A stretch of DNA of 64,000 bases. It comes from Donghicola tyrosinivorans (GTDB taxonomy: Bacteria; Pseudomonadota; Alphaproteobacteria; Rhodobacterales; Rhodobacteraceae). The position numbers were made by a program, and so were the translations under genes. The DNA lies in contig NZ_PVTQ01000003.1 of NCBI RefSeq assembly GCF_003003355.1, positions 186,001 to 250,000 on the forward strand. Direction: 5' to 3'. Of the stretch, positions 45,218-54,107 are shown one piece after another (the first letter of the stretch is position 1; each line of letters begins with the position of its first letter). Under the pieces are notes generated by a model. That model was not told the DNA's origin. It searched no databases and was given only the letters and a program-made list of their open reading frames with translations.

Positions 45218-46035
45218 CGGCGGGCGCTCCAGCTGGCAGAGGCGTGCTTACGCGTCACAAATTCGCCCATCATGCCGATCACAAGCAGCACAAAGCCGAC
45301 AACAACCGGATAGGTCAGCGAACTGTTGTGGGGGTTGTAGTTGATAAAGATAAACCCCCGCGCCTGATCGATGGCGTGGAACAGGGGGTTCCAGTCGAAC
45401 ATCGCCAGCATAAAGCCGGGCAGGGTGTTGGCCACGAACATCTTGCCGGACGCGATCATATTGGCCCGCTGATAAATCTGGGACAGAATCTGGCACAGGC
45501 GCGGCGACCACGGTTTAATCGCCAGAAACAGGATACCTACCGCTGCGCCGGTAAAGAACGCCAGCAGATACATGGCGAATGCGCCTACAGGATCAATGAT
45601 CACGATGGGCGTAACGATCACATGATACAGCAGCAAAATTGTGAACATCGAGATCGTCTGCACATATAGTGTCGAGATCATGGCGGCGATGATCGCAATC
45701 GTCGTGGTCATCGGCGCGTGTTTCATCATGGGCGAGGCAGGGCCGTCCGTGGCCGAAATCGCGGCAACTGCCTTAATATGTGTCATGAACAGGAAGATGC
45801 CCGACATGATATACAGCAGGAAATCCCCGCGGATCGCGGCTCTGCGCACGCCCAGAACGGCGAAGAACAGATAGAAGCCCGCCAGCATGATCATGGCTTG
45901 CAGCATGTTGAACAGGATCGCCAGAACCGCGTTATTGTGGGTTTTGCGCACGTCACGCACAGAGTTGTGGTAGACGACCTCGGCCATTGCGATGGCCTTG
46001 CTCCACCCCGATCTGCTTTGCGTGTGCCCGAACAT
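45214..46035 (-). CDS. ABC-2 type polysaccharide export permease (KpsM/Wzm-like)
   Basis: A 273-residue permease with six hydrophobic segments (about 38-58, 68-90, 108-135, 143-178, and two near 240-262). The layout and the NPLFHAIDQARGFIFINY segment fit the ABC-2 permeases that export capsule or O-antigen polysaccharide. Its ATPase partner is not in this window's vicinity. It is divergent from cysQ across 124 bases. Given the glycosyltransferases downstream, it probably exports their product; that link is inference. Confidence 0.85.
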   Translation of the reverse strand: MFGHTQSRSGWSKAIAMAEVVYHNSVRDVRKTHNNAVLAILFNMLQAMIMLAGFYLFFAVLGVRRAAIRGDFLLYIMSGIFLFMTHIKAVAAISATDGPASPMMKHAPMTTTIAIIAAMISTLYVQTISMFTILLLYHVIVTPIVIIDPVGAFAMYLLAFFTGAAVGILFLAIKPWSPRLCQILSQIYQRANMIASGKMFVANTLPGFMLAMFDWNPLFHAIDQARGFIFINYNPHNSSLTYPVVVGFVLLVIGMMGEFVTRKHASASWSARR

Positions 46036-46159
46036 TCAGCGCTCCAATGCCTCGGTTTTTGCTTCAACGAACATCGACTTCTTGAAGCATCGTTTCCAGA
46101 CAGGATAAGAGTTCCCTTGGTTCACTACAATAACATCGTAAGATTAAGGATTTCCCTCT

Positions 46160-46954
46160 ATGGATTATGAAAAGCTCACATCGGTTATGCGCCGTCTGGC
46201 CCTGGACGCGGGTGACAAGATTATGGAGATCTACAACTCGGACGATTTCGAGGTGAAATCCAAAAGCGATGAAAGCCCCGTCACCGCTGCGGATGAGGCG
46301 GCAGACGCGATCATCTCGGCTGGTCTGCGCGCGGAATTTCCCGATGTGGCGCTGGTCACCGAAGAACAGTCCGACAGCCACAACCAGTCCGTGGACACCT
46401 TCCTGATCGTTGACCCGCTGGATGGCACCAAGGAATTCATCAACCGCCGCGGCGATTTCACTGTGAACATCGCGCTGGTCGAAGCGGGCGTTCCAACCCG
46501 CGGCGTGGTCTATGCCCCCGCCAAAGATCGCATGTTCTACACCCTTGCCGATGGCACCACCGTCGAGGAAATGGGACCCTTTGCGAAAGAGGCCGCGGGT
46601 GAGACCAAAGCCATCAAGGTTGCGGATTCGGACAACAGCGCATTGATGGTTGTGGCGTCGAAATCGCACCGCGATCAGGCGACCGATGACTACATCAACA
46701 AATACGCGGTGAAGGATTCCAAAAGCGCGGGCAGCTCGCTCAAGTTCTGTCTGGTCGCTACCGGCGAGGCAGACCTGTACCCCCGTCTGGGCCGCACGAT
46801 GGAATGGGACACCGCAGCCGGTCAGGCGGTTCTGCATGGTGCGGGTGGCAAGGTTGTTGTCTTTGACGGTCACGCGCCGCTGCAGTACGGCAAGGAAGGG
46901 TTCGCGAACCCCTTCTTCATCGCCTTTGCACCTGCGGTTGATCTGAAGGCCTAA
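46160..46954 (+). CDS. cysQ: 3'(2'),5'-bisphosphate nucleotidase CysQ
   Basis: A 264-residue member of the Li+-sensitive, Mg2+-dependent phosphatase family. TEEQSDS has the first metal ligand (Glu), DPLDGTKEF (85-93) the second motif, and MEWDTAAGQAVLHGAGG the third. CysQ hydrolyses PAP, the by-product of PAPS-using reactions, to AMP. It leads a rightward cluster with glycosyltransferases, galU, galE and a sulfotransferase, where PAP removal would be needed. GTG of the next gene follows after 4 bases. Confidence 0.93.
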   Translation: MDYEKLTSVMRRLALDAGDKIMEIYNSDDFEVKSKSDESPVTAADEAADAIISAGLRAEFPDVALVTEEQSDSHNQSVDTFLIVDPLDGTKEFINRRGDFTVNIALVEAGVPTRGVVYAPAKDRMFYTLADGTTVEEMGPFAKEAAGETKAIKVADSDNSALMVVASKSHRDQATDDYINKYAVKDSKSAGSSLKFCLVATGEADLYPRLGRTMEWDTAAGQAVLHGAGGKVVVFDGHAPLQYGKEGFANPFFIAFAPAVDLKA

Positions 46955-46958
46955 GGCA

Positions 46959-48218
46959 GTGGGACAGACCATCAGTGCGGTCGTTGTCAGTCAGGGACGC
47001 CCTGAGCTGCTTGCGCGCTGTCTGATGTCTCTGTCCCAACAGCAGCGGGTCGATCTAGAGGTGGTGGTGGTCGCTGACGCTGCCTCTCTGGATCATCTGG
47101 CCGCTGGCCCATTTGCGGGGCGTTTCAAGCCGGTGCTTCTAGAGCAGGCGAATATCTCGCTTGCCCGAAACATGGGGATTCAGGCCGCTGCAGGGGATGT
47201 GGTGGCCTTTATTGATGACGATTCGGCGGCAGAACCCACATGGGCCGCTTTTTTAACCGCTCCTTTAGCTGACCCGAGTGTGATTGCTGCCACAGGTTTT
47301 GTGCGTGGTAGGAATGGCATCACCTTCCAGTGGAAGGCCGAGACAATTGATGTCTTTGGGAATAGTCACCCTATGAGTGTGCCGGAGGATGAGGTGAGTT
47401 TTCATCTGCCTCCGAAAAACGGAGCTATCAAAACGCCCGGAACCAATATGGCCTTCCGGCGTGCGGACCTGATCGCTGCGGGGGGATTTGATGAGCGTCT
47501 GCACTTTTACTTGGATGAAAGCGACCTGAATATCAGACTTTCAAAATCGGGGCTTAAGACAGCCGTTGTACCCCATGCTCAGGTTCATCATGCTTACGCG
47601 GCCAGCGCCCGACGGGCCGCAGACCGGACACCCACATCTTTGATCGAAATCGGTGCGAGTCAGTCAATCTTTCTTTCAAATCACTGTCCGCCGGAAGATG
47701 TAAATTCAACCTTAGGGCGATTCGCTTCGCACCAAGAATCAAGACTTTTAAGATTTTTGCAGCGCGGACCGATGGGTCCTGAGACAGTATTTCGCCTTAG
47801 GCGGGAATTGGCTCATGGGTTCGAAGTGGGGAACAAACGCGGAAAATGGGCTCCTCATATTTTTGCAGAGGGGCGTTCGGCATTTCTTTCGCTCTGCTCC
47901 CAGCGTCAAGATGATATTTGCTTAAAATTTATGCGGCCTTGGAATCGCGCCAAAATGATAGGCGAAATCGCTTCGCTCGTCGCTGAGGGAAAGATTGTCA
48001 CTGTTGTCGAAATGGCTCCAACTTCGGTGTATCATCATGTTTTGTACACGAATGCAGGATATTGGCTGCAAAAAGGAGGCACATTCGGCCGATCAGAAAG
48101 GTCAGATCCAATCTTCAGATTCACAAATTTTCAACGCCGGTGCCGTAAGGAAATTCTAAGAGTGAGTAAAGTCAGGGGAATTGACCCCTGTACTCTAGGA
48201 ACCAAGCGGATACGCTAA
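46959..48218 (+). CDS. family 2 glycosyltransferase
   Basis: A 419-residue protein with an N-terminal GT2 domain (about 3-215): VVVSQGRPELLARCLMSLS, NISLARNMGIQAAAGDVVAF and the DDD metal motif in FIDDDSAAEP. NMAFRRADLIAAGGFDE and the LDESDLNIRL acceptor-side motif follow. The C-terminal ~200 residues match nothing I recognise. From about base 47600 the DNA turns visibly AT-richer with different codon use, suggesting that the 3' half has another history. GTG start at 46959. It follows cysQ by 4 bases. Confidence 0.88.
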   Translation: MGQTISAVVVSQGRPELLARCLMSLSQQQRVDLEVVVVADAASLDHLAAGPFAGRFKPVLLEQANISLARNMGIQAAAGDVVAFIDDDSAAEPTWAAFLTAPLADPSVIAATGFVRGRNGITFQWKAETIDVFGNSHPMSVPEDEVSFHLPPKNGAIKTPGTNMAFRRADLIAAGGFDERLHFYLDESDLNIRLSKSGLKTAVVPHAQVHHAYAASARRAADRTPTSLIEIGASQSIFLSNHCPPEDVNSTLGRFASHQESRLLRFLQRGPMGPETVFRLRRELAHGFEVGNKRGKWAPHIFAEGRSAFLSLCSQRQDDICLKFMRPWNRAKMIGEIASLVAEGKIVTVVEMAPTSVYHHVLYTNAGYWLQKGGTFGRSERSDPIFRFTNFQRRCRKEILRVSKVRGIDPCTLGTKRIR

Positions 48219-48302
48219 CGTTATTGTTTTTGCGCTGCTCCGCAGCAATGTGATAAAACCGGCTTAACATGATCAAACGATCAAGAAAGAAGGCACTTGT
48301 TT

Positions 48303-49196
48303 ATGCGTCATAAAGTTACAAAAGCGGTTTTCCCGGTGGCTGGTCTCGGCACTCGCTTTCTTCCGGCAACGAAGTCGATCCCCAAGGAAATCATGACGCT
48401 GGTCGATCGCCCGTTGATCCAATACGCGATCGACGAAGCGCGGGCTGCTGGCATTGAGGAATTCATCTTTGTGACCTCGCGCGGGAAAAGCGCGCTTGAG
48501 GACTATTTCGATGACGCGCCCGAGCTTGAAGCCAATCTGCGCTCGAAGAACAAGAACGACCTGCTGGATGTTCTGAGCAAGACCAATATGGAAAGCGGCC
48601 AGATCGCCTACGTGCGCCAGAACAAGGCGCTAGGTCTGGGTCACGCGGTTTGGTGTGCCCGCCGGATGATCGGGAATGAGCCCTTTGCCGTCCTGCTGCC
48701 CGATGACGTTATTCAGGCGGAAAAGCCCTGCTTGAAACAGATGGTCGAGGCTTATGAGGAAACCGGTGGCAACATGGTTGCCGCGATGGAAGTTCCGATG
48801 GACCGCGCTTCGGCCTACGGTGTTCTGGACATCAAGGAAGACATGGGCAGCATGGTTTCCGTGAAGGGCATGGTTGAAAAGCCCAAGCGTGAAGAGGCTC
48901 CCTCGAACCTGGCGGTGATCGGCCGTTACATCCTGTCGCCCAAAGTGCTTGAGAATATCTCGACCATGGAAGCAGGTCACGGCGGCGAGCTGCAGCTGAC
49001 CGACGCGATCGCGCAGGAAATCCGTGAAAGCGACAACGTCTACGGCTACCGCTTCAAGGGTGAGCGTTATGACTGCGGCTCGAAGTCGGGCTTCTTGCAG
49101 GCAACCGTTGCCTTCGGACTGGCGCGTGACGATCTGCGCGACGATCTGGAGCATTATCTGCAGGACGTTATGGCTGCACGCAAAGCGGCGCAGTAA
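48303..49196 (+). CDS. galU: UTP-glucose-1-phosphate uridylyltransferase
   Basis: A 297-residue GalU, which makes UDP-glucose from UTP and glucose-1-phosphate. The nucleotide loop FPVAGLGTRFLPATKSIPKE opens the protein; the QKALGLGHAV-like NKALGLGHAVWCA, LLPDDVI and the VEKP motif (MVEKPKREEAPSNLAVIGRYIL) are diagnostic. The ATG at 48303 follows AAGAAGG. It precedes galE by 14 bases, so UDP-glucose is fed to epimerisation within the cluster. Confidence 0.96.
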   Translation: MRHKVTKAVFPVAGLGTRFLPATKSIPKEIMTLVDRPLIQYAIDEARAAGIEEFIFVTSRGKSALEDYFDDAPELEANLRSKNKNDLLDVLSKTNMESGQIAYVRQNKALGLGHAVWCARRMIGNEPFAVLLPDDVIQAEKPCLKQMVEAYEETGGNMVAAMEVPMDRASAYGVLDIKEDMGSMVSVKGMVEKPKREEAPSNLAVIGRYILSPKVLENISTMEAGHGGELQLTDAIAQEIRESDNVYGYRFKGERYDCGSKSGFLQATVAFGLARDDLRDDLEHYLQDVMAARKAAQ

Positions 49197-49210
49197 GCGG
49201 GACCGGATTA

Positions 49211-50194
49211 GTGACGAACGTTCTCGTGACAGGTGGTGCGGGCTATATCGGCTCGCACGCTTGTAAAGTTCTTAAGGCCGCTGGCTTTACGCCGGTGACC
49301 TTCGACAACATCTCAACCGGTTGGGAAGAGGCGGTCAAATTCGGGCCGCTGGAAAAAGGCGACCTTCTGGATCGTGCCCGCGTGGATGAGGTATTTGCCA
49401 AGTATCAGCCTGTGGCCGTTATGCATTTCGCCGCCTTCAGTCAGGTTGGCGAATCCATGAAGGATCCGGGTCTGTATTGGCGCAACAACGTCATCGGCTC
49501 TCTGACCTTGATTGAGGCGGCGGTGGCTGCGGGCTGTAAGAATTTCGTCTTCAGTTCGACCTGTGCGACCTATGGCGAACAGGACGGCGTGACGCTGGAC
49601 GAAAACTGCGCTCAGGCTCCGATCAACGCCTATGGCGCCTCGAAGCGGGCGATCGAAGATATCCTTGAGAACTTCGAAGCTGCTTATGGGCTGAACAGCG
49701 TGATCTTCCGCTACTTTAACGTGGCGGGTGCCGATCCTGAGGCTGAGGTCGGTGAATTCCACCAGCCCGAGACGCACCTGATCCCCGTCATGCTGGATGC
49801 CATCGCGGGCAAACGCCCTGCGTTGACCATTCACGGCACCGATTATGACACGCCCGATGGCACCTGTGTCCGCGACTATGTCCACGTGATGGATCTGGTG
49901 CAGGCCCATGTGCTGGGTGTGAAATGGTTGCTGGATGGCAAGGGAAGCCGCGTGTTCAATCTGGGCACAGGGGATGGCTTCTCGGTCCGTGAGGTGATCG
50001 ACCATTCGCGTACGGTGACCAACCGCGAAGTGCCCTTTGATGAGGGTCCGCGTCGCCCCGGTGACTGCGTAAAGCTTGTTTCCGGTTCCAAACGCGCGTT
50101 GGATGAGCTTGGGTGGACACCCGAACATTCGACGCTGGAGCAGATGATTGGCGATGCTTGGCGCTGGCACCAGACCGGCCACTACGACAAATAA
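49211..50194 (+). CDS. galE: UDP-glucose 4-epimerase
   Basis: A 327-residue extended short-chain dehydrogenase. The NAD motif GGAGYIG is at 8-14; catalytic residues are Ser/Thr in SSTCATYG near 117 and Tyr140/Lys144 in YGASKRA. RYFNVAGAD and RDYVHVMDL are typical of GalE. It interconverts UDP-glucose and UDP-galactose. GTG start at 49211. The following glycosyltransferase begins inside its 3' end, so the two overlap by about 41 bases. Confidence 0.95.
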   Translation: MTNVLVTGGAGYIGSHACKVLKAAGFTPVTFDNISTGWEEAVKFGPLEKGDLLDRARVDEVFAKYQPVAVMHFAAFSQVGESMKDPGLYWRNNVIGSLTLIEAAVAAGCKNFVFSSTCATYGEQDGVTLDENCAQAPINAYGASKRAIEDILENFEAAYGLNSVIFRYFNVAGADPEAEVGEFHQPETHLIPVMLDAIAGKRPALTIHGTDYDTPDGTCVRDYVHVMDLVQAHVLGVKWLLDGKGSRVFNLGTGDGFSVREVIDHSRTVTNREVPFDEGPRRPGDCVKLVSGSKRALDELGWTPEHSTLEQMIGDAWRWHQTGHYDK

Positions 50195-51359
50195 GGCACC
50201 TCGCCTTGTTGACCTGACGCGGCTGGTTAGCCGCGCAGGTCGCGTTCTAACCGGCGTGGATCGGGTAGAACGCGCGTATCTGGCAGCTTTCCTTGATGAT
50301 GATGTTCCGGCCTTTGCCCTGATCCGTACGCGGTGGGGGTATATTGTGCTGGACCGTGCAGGCATGGACGTGCTGCTGCGTGCCTGTGCGGATGGCACTG
50401 TGCCTGCGGATGTTCTGCCCAGTCTGCGTCGTCACGCTATTGCCCGCGTCCCAAAGGTGCTGCTTGGGCGGATGCTGCGCCGCCGGTTTAAGGCGGGGCT
50501 GGTGTACGTGAACACCGGCCACAGCAACCTGAGCCAGCGCGTTGTGACGAACCTGCGTTGGGTGCCAGACGCGCGGATCGTTGTTCTGATCCATGACACC
50601 ATTCCGCTGGACTATCCCGAATATCAGGCCGCCGGCGCCACCGCCCGCTTTGAGGCCTTTCTGAACCGTGCCTGCCTGAACGCCGATCTGCTGATTTATA
50701 ACTCTGAGCAGACCCGTCAGGACGTGGCGCGTCATGCGCCTGCGGGCTTGCCTGAGGGGATTGTTGCCCATTTGGGGATAGATTCGACCACGGCAGCACC
50801 TGAGGATATCCCCCCATCGCTGCAATTAAATGCACCGTATTTTATCACAATTGGCACGATTGAGCCGCGCAAAGCTCACGATGTTCTACTGGATGTCTGG
50901 GATCGTCTTTACGCAGAGATGGGGGCCAATGCGCCCGACTTGTTACTTTGCGGAACACGCGGGTGGAACAATGAAGACGTCTTTAAGCGCTTGGATTCAT
51001 TACCATCTGACATGCCGGTACATGAAATCGCGGGCCTGTCCGACGGGGCCTTAAAGGCCTTGATACAAGGGGCGACGGCACTACTTTTTCCCAGTCATGC
51101 TGAGGGATTTGGCTTGCCTCCGGCAGAGGCGGCAGTATGCAATACAACTATAGTTTGTAACGACCTACCTATTTATCGAGAATTTCTAGGAAATATACCC
51201 GTTTACGCGCCTTCGGGTGATGGTAATCTCTGGTATCAGATTGTTATGAGGGCTTACACAGAGTCCCTGACGTCTGGGTGTTCCGGTCAGCAGACGCGCC
51301 AAGGCTGGCAAGCGCCGACTTGGGGACAGCATTTTAGCCTCGTGATGCCGCAACTCTAG
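50154..51359 (+). CDS. GT4-type glycosyltransferase (GT-B fold)
   Basis: A 401-residue retaining glycosyltransferase. The C-terminal half has ITIGTIEPRKAHDVLL and the E-x7-E region SHAEGFGLPPAEA that binds the sugar nucleotide. The N-terminal half has VDLTRLVSRAGRVLTGVDRVERAYL, seen in bacterial GT4 enzymes of surface glycans. The start is uncertain; ATG at 50154 (or TTG at 50148) lies inside galE. From about 50780 to 51290 the sequence becomes AT-richer, then returns to normal. The end lacks a usual C-terminal helix and looks somewhat short. Confidence 0.85.
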   Translation: MLGAGTRPATTTNKAPRLVDLTRLVSRAGRVLTGVDRVERAYLAAFLDDDVPAFALIRTRWGYIVLDRAGMDVLLRACADGTVPADVLPSLRRHAIARVPKVLLGRMLRRRFKAGLVYVNTGHSNLSQRVVTNLRWVPDARIVVLIHDTIPLDYPEYQAAGATARFEAFLNRACLNADLLIYNSEQTRQDVARHAPAGLPEGIVAHLGIDSTTAAPEDIPPSLQLNAPYFITIGTIEPRKAHDVLLDVWDRLYAEMGANAPDLLLCGTRGWNNEDVFKRLDSLPSDMPVHEIAGLSDGALKALIQGATALLFPSHAEGFGLPPAEAAVCNTTIVCNDLPIYREFLGNIPVYAPSGDGNLWYQIVMRAYTESLTSGCSGQQTRQGWQAPTWGQHFSLVMPQL

Positions 51360-51392
51360 CGGTGCCGCGATGGCATCGGAGAGAGGATAGCC

Positions 51393-52403
51393 TTGGGGGC
51401 AATGCAGGCATACGGGCTTCGGCTGGAACGTAAGCGATGGCGCTACCGCGCTATGCGCAAAAGCCGTGAGCTTTCAGGCATTTCTGTCCGCACCGGTCAT
51501 ATCCGCGAAAACGATCTTCTGGTTTTCTCGACCATGCGGAACGAGCTGAAGCGCCTGCCGTATTTCCTTCGGTACTACCGCGATCTGGGTGTCGATCATT
51601 TCTTGATCGTGGACAATGACAGCACCGATGGAACTGCCGATTATCTGGCACAGCAGCCTGATGTCTCGATCTGGCGGACGACGCACAGCTATAAACGGTC
51701 GCGGTTCGGCATGGACTGGCTGAACTATCTGCTGATGAAGTTCGGTGATAGCCATTGGTGCCTGACCGTCGATCCTGATGAGTTCCTGATTTATCCGTTC
51801 TGCGACACCCGCCCGCTGCGGGCGCTGACCGACTGGCTGGATGCATCCTCGATCCGGTCGTTCGGTGCGATGTTGCTGGACATGTACCCTAAGGGGAACG
51901 TGGGCAATTCGGTCTATCAGGCGGGGCAGGACCCGCTGGATATCGCCATGTGGTTCGACAGCGGCAACTACATGATCGAGCGGAACAGCAAATACGGGAA
52001 CCTCTGGATTCAGGGCGGACCCCGTGCGCGTTGCTTCTTTGCGGATGAGCCGGCCCATGCGCCAGCGCTGAACAAGATTCCGTTGGTGAAGTGGGACAAC
52101 CGTTACGCATATACCAGCTCGACCCATGCGCTGCTGCCGCGCGGTCTGAATCTGGTGTATGACGAATGGGGCGGTGAGAAAGCCTCGGGCATTCTGCTGC
52201 ACACCAAATTTCTGGATACCTTTGCCGACAAAGCCCACGAAGAGATGGAGCGGCGTCAGCATTACGCGGGCAGCCGTGAATATCGCGCCTATGCGGACAA
52301 GAACGCGGGCCTGCCCGATCTGTGGTGCAACTGGTCCGAGAAATACATCAACTGGCGCCAACTAGAGATTCTGGGCCTCATGTCTAAAGGAAACTGGGCA
52401 TGA
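51393..52403 (+). CDS. family 2-like glycosyltransferase (Glyco_tranf_2_4 type)
   Basis: A 336-residue glycosyltransferase of the small GT2-related group. VFSTMRNELKRLPYFLRYYR, HFLIVDNDSTDGTADYL and the metal motif in LTVDPDEFLIYP are visible in the first 150 residues. Acceptor-side motifs with GNYMIERNSKYGNLW follow. The likely start is TTG at 51393, six bases after AGAGGA; ATG at 51402 is an alternative. It is followed with a 4-base overlap by the next glycosyltransferase. Confidence 0.85.
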   Translation: MGAMQAYGLRLERKRWRYRAMRKSRELSGISVRTGHIRENDLLVFSTMRNELKRLPYFLRYYRDLGVDHFLIVDNDSTDGTADYLAQQPDVSIWRTTHSYKRSRFGMDWLNYLLMKFGDSHWCLTVDPDEFLIYPFCDTRPLRALTDWLDASSIRSFGAMLLDMYPKGNVGNSVYQAGQDPLDIAMWFDSGNYMIERNSKYGNLWIQGGPRARCFFADEPAHAPALNKIPLVKWDNRYAYTSSTHALLPRGLNLVYDEWGGEKASGILLHTKFLDTFADKAHEEMERRQHYAGSREYRAYADKNAGLPDLWCNWSEKYINWRQLEILGLMSKGNWA

Positions 52404-54100
52404 CATTGGGTGTCATCATGTTGGTTCACACCGCGCTGCAACGGGCAGAGCAGGTGGCGCGCCACTGGGCCACCCATGGCGTGCCTGTGGTGATCCATGC
52501 GGACAGCACCGTCAGCCGCGCCCGCTTTGAGGCCTTCCGCAATCAGCTAAGCGATTTGGACAACATCCGGTTCTCCAAGCGGCATCGCTGTGAATGGGGC
52601 ACGTGGGGGCTGGTGGCGGCGTCCCAAAGCGCGTCCGAGGTGATGCTGAAGGAATTCCCCGGCGTCCGGCATGTCTATCTGGCGTCGGGTTCGTGTCTGC
52701 CCCTGCGCCCCGTCAGCGAACTGATCGAATATCTGGCGGCCCGTCCGGCCACGGATTTCATCGAATCCGCGACGCTGGCCGATGTGCCGTGGACCGTGGG
52801 CGGACTGGATGATGAGCGGTTTACCCTGCGCTTTCCCTTTGCATGGAAAAAGCACCGCCGGCTGTTCGATGGTTATGTGGAATTGCAGCGCCGCCTGAAA
52901 TTGCAGCGCGAAATGCCGGATGGCTTGGTGCCCCACATGGGCAGCCAGTGGTGGTGCCTGACTCGTCAGACCCTATCTGCGATCCTTCAGGACCCGCGTC
53001 GCCGCGTCTATGACCGCTTTTTCAAGCAGGTCTGGATTCCGGATGAGAGCTATTTTCAGACCCTCGTGCGCCTTTATTCGCGCCGGATCGAAAGCCGCAG
53101 CCTGACCCTGTCCAAGTTCGACTTCCAAGGTAAACCGCACATCTTCTATGACGATCACCTGCAGTTGCTGCGGCGCTCCGATTGCTTTGTGGCGCGGAAA
53201 ATCTGGCCCTATGCGGATCGTCTTTATAACGCATTCCTGAATGCTCCGGGCGATAACCTGAAACGGACCGAGCCGAACCCCGGCAAGATCGACCGTATCT
53301 TTGCCAAAGCGGTGGAACGCCGAACCCAAGGCCGCCGCGGCCTTTATATGCAGAGCCGCTTCCCCAATCAGGACTGGGAAAAGGGTTTCACCGGCGCGGA
53401 ATATTCCGTGTTCGAAGGGTTTTCCGAACTCTTTGAGGACTTTGAGCCGTGGCTGGCCCGCGTGACTGGCACCCGTGTTCACGGCCATCTGTTCGCTCAA
53501 GAACGGGCGGAATTCGAAGGTGGCGTCGATGTGCTGAACGGGGCGCTGACCGACTGCGCGGCGCTGCGGGATCGCAACCAGAGATCGTTCTTGACGAACC
53601 TGCTGTGGAACACGCGTGGCGAACGGCAGTGCTTCCAGATGGGGCCAGCGGACACCTTCCGCGACATTGAATGGGACATTGCCAAAGACCCGAACGCGCA
53701 GGTCTCGGTCATCACTGGCGCTTGGGCGGTGCGGTTGTTCCGCTCGAACCAGGATTTTGCGATGATCCGGCAGCAGGCTGCGGATTTGCAGCGCCGTGAG
53801 GCAAAGCATCTGGATGTGCTGCGGTCCCAATACGCCAAGGCGCGTATCCGCATCTGGACCATGGCCGAGTTTGTGGAAAACCCGATGGAGCCGCTACAAG
53901 AGATCATCAGCGAAATCGGCCCGACCGATTACCGTCGTTTGACCGAGGCGCCCAAGATGGTGAACCTGACCGGTTTCGCACAGTTCTTGCAGAATTTGAA
54001 AAATCAGGGGATGCACCCCTATCTTACGGGTGATTTTCCGAACACATTGGAAGATCTGGAAAAGCCGCGCAAACCGCGCAAACCCTATCTGATAAAGTGA
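52400..54100 (+). CDS. GT14-type (core-2/I-branching) glycosyltransferase with C-terminal extra domain
   Basis: A 566-residue protein. Residues ~1-290 resemble beta-1,6-N-acetylglucosaminyltransferases and xylosyltransferases: LGVIMLVHTALQRAEQ, VVIHADS, YLASGSCLPLRPV, GSQWWCLTR and PDESYFQTL. Residues ~300-566 form a second region of unknown fold, similar in placement to the DUF5927/5928 extension known in Rhodobacterales. It ends with a basic KPRKPRKPYLIK tail. The next gene, a sulfotransferase, starts 8 bases later, so addition and sulfation of a branch sugar may be coupled. Confidence 0.82.
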   Translation: MTLGVIMLVHTALQRAEQVARHWATHGVPVVIHADSTVSRARFEAFRNQLSDLDNIRFSKRHRCEWGTWGLVAASQSASEVMLKEFPGVRHVYLASGSCLPLRPVSELIEYLAARPATDFIESATLADVPWTVGGLDDERFTLRFPFAWKKHRRLFDGYVELQRRLKLQREMPDGLVPHMGSQWWCLTRQTLSAILQDPRRRVYDRFFKQVWIPDESYFQTLVRLYSRRIESRSLTLSKFDFQGKPHIFYDDHLQLLRRSDCFVARKIWPYADRLYNAFLNAPGDNLKRTEPNPGKIDRIFAKAVERRTQGRRGLYMQSRFPNQDWEKGFTGAEYSVFEGFSELFEDFEPWLARVTGTRVHGHLFAQERAEFEGGVDVLNGALTDCAALRDRNQRSFLTNLLWNTRGERQCFQMGPADTFRDIEWDIAKDPNAQVSVITGAWAVRLFRSNQDFAMIRQQAADLQRREAKHLDVLRSQYAKARIRIWTMAEFVENPMEPLQEIISEIGPTDYRRLTEAPKMVNLTGFAQFLQNLKNQGMHPYLTGDFPNTLEDLEKPRKPRKPYLIK

Positions 54101-54107
54101 TCTCTGA

